From: Limnanthes douglasii subsp. nivea
Taxonomy: Eukaryota > Streptophyta > Magnoliopsida > Brassicales > Limnanthaceae
Assembly (NCBI GenBank): GCA_036936605.1
Contig: JAUPFV010000002.1
Span: forward strand, 249,571,305-249,635,304
DNA length: 64,000 nt
Direction of reading: 5' to 3'
Program-made: the position numbers and the translations under genes
Notes under the pieces: model-generated
Told to the model about the DNA's origin: nothing
Database searches by the model: none
What the model saw: the letters and a program-made list of their open reading frames with translations, nothing else
Shown here: piece after piece, positions 59,816 through 64,000 of the stretch
Numbering within the stretch: the stretch's first letter is position 1
How the letters are laid out: each line of letters starts with the position of its first letter

Positions 59816-60068
59816 GTGTTCAACACGCTTCAGTTGCTTCCATAGCAATCGCCTTAACAGTGTTGTGCCACCTCGACCACAACGCATACGTCACGATCGA
59901 GCACCTCAGGCGCTGTCATAATCAGAGATAAACCTTCACTGAATCTAACATCAGCGACAGTTCCGATGATCTAACAAATCTGTCCGACCGATCCAACTGA
60001 TTGACGATCTTCTCCTGTTTTGGATCCAAGTTTGTTTGTGTCGATGGTGCGGTGGCGTACTGAGTCAT
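59816..60068 (-). pseudogene. Orphan first-exon-like ORF next to element e2
   Basis: An ATG at 60068 opens 48 codons (starting MTQYATAPSTQTNLDPKQEK) to a TGA at 59922. Two other frames downstream also look coding: [18 protein letters not shown] (about 59920-59865) and [16 protein letters not shown] (about 59860-59815). Base composition is clearly less AT-rich than the surroundings. This fits a host gene on minus whose 3' part was removed and whose remaining exon has gained indels. I do not recognise the family. Confidence 0.4.
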
Positions 60069-60323
60069 ATGAGAGAGGAAATAACCACAGCGAGAAAGAC
60101 GATGTGCTTGCGAAGAAAACTTTGGTTTGAATTAAAAAAAAATTATGATTTTGATACAGATCAGCGGCGGATAATTTTAAGAGTGGGGAAAAATGAATAG
60201 TTCATCAACGGAGAGGAGGAGGAATGGGACGAGGGTTTCCTTACGAAGAAAAAAAATAGATTTAAAAAATCCGGTAGGATAGATAGATCATTTGGTATTT
60301 GGATCGGATTTATTAATAAATAC

Positions 60324-60325
<2 letters not shown>

Positions 60326-60359
<34 letters not shown>

Positions 60360-60571
60360 CGGAGGGAACCCGCAGCCGCTACTCAGAGTGCAATGAGTGC
60401 GCACAGGGTAAACCCTCAGTCTGACGCGATAGCCTGCAAACCAACGCCAGAAGGTAAACCACACAAGGTGACAGACTCAGCCGAGAAAGCGTATGTAGAG
60501 GGACTCGAACTCATGACCTTTTGGTCATAAGAATGCCATACTCAACCAACTCGGCTACCCCTTGGGGGCAA
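60326..60571 (-). mobile_element. tRNA-derived SINE, copy 2 (young)
   Basis: This is the minus-strand copy of the SINE at 10647. The tRNA-like head is at 60566-60500, with box A (TAGCCGAGTTGG) and box B (GGTCATGAGTTCGAGTCC). The tail is a run of 34 A (T on plus, 60326-60359). It is flanked by a perfect 12-bp target duplication TAATAAATACGG (60314-60325 and 60572-60583). The long pure tail and perfect duplication indicate a recent insertion. It lies about 360 bp upstream of the first COQ4 exon end. Confidence 0.93.
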
Positions 60572-60599
60572 TAATAAATACGGGTTGTAATGGTATGAT

Positions 60600-61056
60600 T
60601 TTGTCAATAATACGAACATATTTTATGAGTCGGCCTTTAACTTGTGTAACAATTTCTAAAAAAGAAAGATTAGACTAAAAAGACAAAAAAAAAAAAAACT
60701 AAAACGCAATCTAAAATATAAGCCTTTTGGCCCACCTCGCCACCACATTCCTCAGCCTCGCTTCGCCACCGTGACAGCTCCCTATCACCTCGCAATTGGG
60801 GCATTCAGTTGAAGAAATTGAGGCAACCCTATAAGAAACTTCTGATTTGGCAAATCCTGTATCGCTTGGATCACCTAAAAGAAACAACTAGAACTAACAG
60901 TTTTCAATTGATTTCCATCCGCCGAAATTGCAGGTACGTTTCTTTTCTTTTATCTTTGATTCGCCGATTGATGAGCTTGATTTGAGCGCATACTTGAATA
61001 AGTGGATGCCTTTGATCTTGTCCTGATATTGTTTTTTTAGTATATAGTAGACGACA
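60600..61056 (+). promoter_or_regulatory. COQ4 5' region with 5'-UTR intron
   Basis: A leader exon ends at 60933 in TTGCAG|GTACGTTTC. An intron of about 107 bp ends at TTTTTTTAG (61040), 16 bp before the ATG. No clear TATA box is seen. The upstream 60600-60720 is A-rich and follows the SINE. The leader boundaries are predicted from the splice motifs alone. Confidence 0.55.
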
Positions 61057-63567
61057 ATGAGCATCATTGGTGGAGCTCGTACACCATTGAGACGGTGGCA
61101 GCAGGCAGCAGTTGCTGTTGGTTCTGCTGTGGGTGCATTGTTGGATCCACGGAGGGCAGATCTGATAGCAGCACTTGGGGAGACAACTGGGAAGCCAGCT
61201 TTTGAAAGAGTTTTAGAACGGATGAAGAAAAACCCAGAAGGCAGAGTTAGTCTCTTTTGCTTACCTTGTACTTTATTGCATACATGATTCCTTTTCGAGA
61301 CAGTACATGCTTATTAGGTTGCTAATGGAGATTGGAATAACCATAGTACAATATTGTGATTGGACAATGCTAGTTGATAGATGATTTTAACCAATGTGTA
61401 TGTAACAAGCAAGACAAGCAAGTTATCTAGTTTTAGAAGAAGTATAGTCTGATTTAATCACCTTCGGTTAGATGATTATGTGCTAAATTTTGTTAATATG
61501 TTACATGTAGAGAACTTTTCTAAATGGGATACATACTACTTGTCTCTCATGAACTGATGAAACCATTTTAGATAGTTTAAACTTGCGAATGCGGAACTTA
61601 GTTGAGGGCTTCCTCATTGTCGGAAGTAAGCTGTCTAGCACGTTATGACAAACTAGCTGTGTCAATCTCTCTTTTGGTTACCAGTGTTTTTTATTTGTAG
61701 GACCTCTAAGCCTTGGTTCTTGGTTTCAGCCATATGTGATATATGACTGAGTTAGATTAATTACTTGAGAAGGAACGGAACTAAATGGTAGTCTGTACAG
61801 GTTAGGTAGCAGGGGTTAGGTACCAATAAAAGTTTGGTAATTGTTAATATAAGGTTACTTGAAAATTGAAGATAATTCTACATTTTTCATCTTTGTCACG
61901 ATTCCATAGTCCACTAAAGCATCATTTGTTTTTATTGGAAGAAGCGGTGGTTAGGTCATAGGTGCATCATCATAAGTCTATGTCTATTACATAACATTAT
62001 TTTGTTCTACCGTATAAATGGCTTGATATTCACAAGTAATGGGATCATGTCTGTCAATTGTAAAAATTCATAATCAACCAACTCTTAGTTTCATGTTCAA
62101 CAACATTAGATGCATCATCTTTGCAAAATCTTTTAATCTAGAAGCTTAGAGCTTAAGGAAACCCAATCTAAGTTGGTATTAAATTGCCATGGTTAGTGGA
62201 AATGAAGGGATCAGACTTCGGTTGTTGTTAGAGATCTAAAGGATCTAAGCATATACTCTACCGCTAGTGCCTTGCGGGTTGATATAAACTGTGGCAAACC
62301 AATTTAGATGTTTTTTTTGGTTGACCAGTTAGGGAGGAATTTTTCCGCCTATTTTTAAGTGGGATGATTTTATTGATTCTCATGCTTCAACTCCTCAAGG
62401 TCTACACATCCATTGGGTCTTGAAATCAGGTGTTACAGATTGAACATCGCATTATGTTTATAAGTCTAGATCACCAGTAATAAATTAAAATCGGCCAATT
62501 TGAACAATTTAGGTGTAAGCTAATAGAACTTGGACAACAGGAAGTATATGTATTGAATCAGGTAGCTGCTCCATAACCTTGTAATGCTGACATAGTCTTA
62601 TTATCAGATGGAATGATATTTTTTATAAAGACCAGTTATTACTACCAATTAAACAAGGTGTTACCTTACATCTTGAATGACACTTTCACCCAGCATCTTA
62701 CTAATTCAACCAAAGAAGCATCTTGAGACTCTAACAATAGCTCAAACTATCATCTTGGATAGTTTACCATATATGAATACCAAGAATCATAACGGACCAT
62801 TCTCACACAAAATACGGGAGAGCTTGTTACTGTCACCGTATATGATTATATATGCTAAACCGATCTGAGTTTGCGGATCCAGGAATGCCCCCATTTCCAT
62901 CTAACTTGTAGTTTACACATTCAACTTCAACAGCAAACGAACATGTTTCTCATGTCACAGTGAACTTGGAAGTAGTCCGCTATGGTCTGAATTTTCATTT
63001 GGGCATATAATAATATGTTTGTGCAACTCTCAGCTCTTCTTCCGGGTTAAGATTGAATGCTGTCTTTAACAGGCAATACTTTTGGAAAGACCTCGGGTAA
63101 TATCCACAGAAGTAGGGCATGCATGGGATCTACCACCTAATACTTTTGGTGCTGCTTATGCAAAATTCATGGGATCAAGAAACTTCTCCCCGGATGATCG
63201 TCCACCAGTACGATTTATGGAGACAGATGAGTTGGCTTACGTTGCTATGCGAGCTCGCGAGGTACATGACTTCTGGCACACTCTTTTTGGGCTCCCCACC
63301 AATTTGATAGGTGAGTCAGCTCTGAAGGTGATAGAGTTTGAGCAGATGTACCTTCCCATGTGTCTCCTTTCGGTTGTTGGGGGGACTGCAAGATTTAATG
63401 CAAAACAAAGGGCATTGTTTTTGCAGCATTACTTACCATGGGCAATGCGAGCTGGTGTGCAGTGCACAGATCTCATCTCTGTCTATTATGAGCGTCACTT
63501 TCACGAGGATTTGGAAGATGTTAGACGGAAATGGGGAATAACCCTTGCTCCAGTTGTTTCTCAATAG
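61057..63567 (+). CDS. COQ4: Ubiquinone biosynthesis protein COQ4, mitochondrial
   Basis: There are two coding exons, 61057-61245 and 63073-63567, joined in phase 0 across an 1827-bp GT-AG intron. They encode 227 residues, the usual length of plant COQ4. The start [16 protein letters not shown] is Arg-rich and suits a mitochondrial protein. The signature HDxxH-x11-E is present as His128, Asp129, His132 and Glu144 (VHDFWH...LIGE) and binds a metal ion. Other family blocks are [22 protein letters not shown] and [18 protein letters not shown] near the C-terminus. COQ4 belongs to the matrix-side CoQ synthesis complex of the inner membrane. In other eukaryotes it has been linked to C1 decarboxylation and hydroxylation of the quinone head group. 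Nothing suggests loss of function. Confidence 0.97.
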
Positions 63568-64000
63568 TGTTGTCCTATTAATGTTTACCCTACTATTATT
63601 AGGGACAAAATTCTATTGATGTCCTAAATCTGTATGGACGTGTAAAGTGTTTAGCCAACACGTTTGAAGCATTCAGTTTTTATATGAATTTCAGTCTGCT
63701 AAGATATGAGAATGTAGCTGACACTTAAATTTTATTATTAAGTTTATATTTTTTGTATCTTGTAATCATGTAAGTAAATGCATTATTCCTAAAGGTCACT
63801 CATGTAGGTACTGCTATTTGATCTTAAAAATAGTTTCTTATAGTTCAAATTTTAATCTAGAGCCTACGTCAATGTCATAGTGATCAAGAAGGCAGGAGAA
63901 CATGATGGCATTCGGAAATTATTAAAATTCATAACAAAAAGTAGAGAATTTGGAAACCATGAAGCATATCACAAAATCTAACCATTATGTTCTTCAACGA
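63568..64000. other. COQ4 3' flank
   Basis: This is the probable 3' UTR of COQ4 followed by AT-rich intergenic DNA. No further gene is seen up to the end of the window. Confidence 0.6.

Overview
The window is nuclear DNA of a flowering plant, most likely a eudicot. It is AT-rich, its genes carry many GT-AG introns, and it is filled with Ty3/gypsy LTR retrotransposons, Mutator-like (MULE) remnants and tRNA-derived SINEs. Only two host genes are intact. One is a Hippo/MST-type protein kinase gene (SIK1 type, minus strand, 12279-19972), for which I could place 18 coding exons giving 814 residues. The other is COQ4, a coenzyme Q biosynthesis gene (plus strand, 61057-63567, two coding exons, 227 residues).

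Layout from left to right. 150-3799: an LTR retrotransposon on the minus strand (element A) with only gag and protease left. 3800-6640: AT-rich DNA with no gene. 6640-9270: a heavily decayed gypsy pol. 10647-10869: a SINE. 12279-19972: SIK1. 20199-30411: a 4.8-4.9 kb block present twice in tandem, holding broken exons of an unrecognised gene and arrays of a degenerate 22-23 bp repeat. 30421-30600: a Ulp1-like protease fragment. 31783-42681: a full-length but inactive Ty3/gypsy element of the Tat type (element e1) with an exact 5-bp target duplication. 43200-46200: a decayed MULE transposase on the minus strand. 46440-51268: DNA without a clear gene. 51269-59815: a second, older member of the e1 family (element e2), lacking reverse transcriptase and the end of its 3' LTR. 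59922-60068: an orphan gene-like ORF. 60326-60571: a young SINE. 61057-63567: COQ4.

The most interesting system is in elements e1 and e2. Besides gag-pol on the plus strand, both carry a long gene on the opposite strand between integrase and the 3' LTR. It has its own TATA-like promoter and a G-box at a fixed distance. A spliceosomal intron of about 80 nt lies at the same codon in both copies. The product combines a domain resembling the 'putative gypsy-type transposon' family with a C-terminal coiled coil. Element A keeps a comparable antisense promoter although the coding part is gone. Antisense extra ORFs are known in plant Tat-lineage elements, so the class is not new; the promoter and intron layout deserves attention.

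A second theme is the 22-23 bp repeat with a GCATGGT core. It recurs in one orientation from about 21.3 to 46.4 kb, through the duplicated block and the MULE region. This suggests that these pieces once formed one large Kaonashi-like MULE with tail-to-tail Ulp1-type and transposase genes, later split by insertion of e1.
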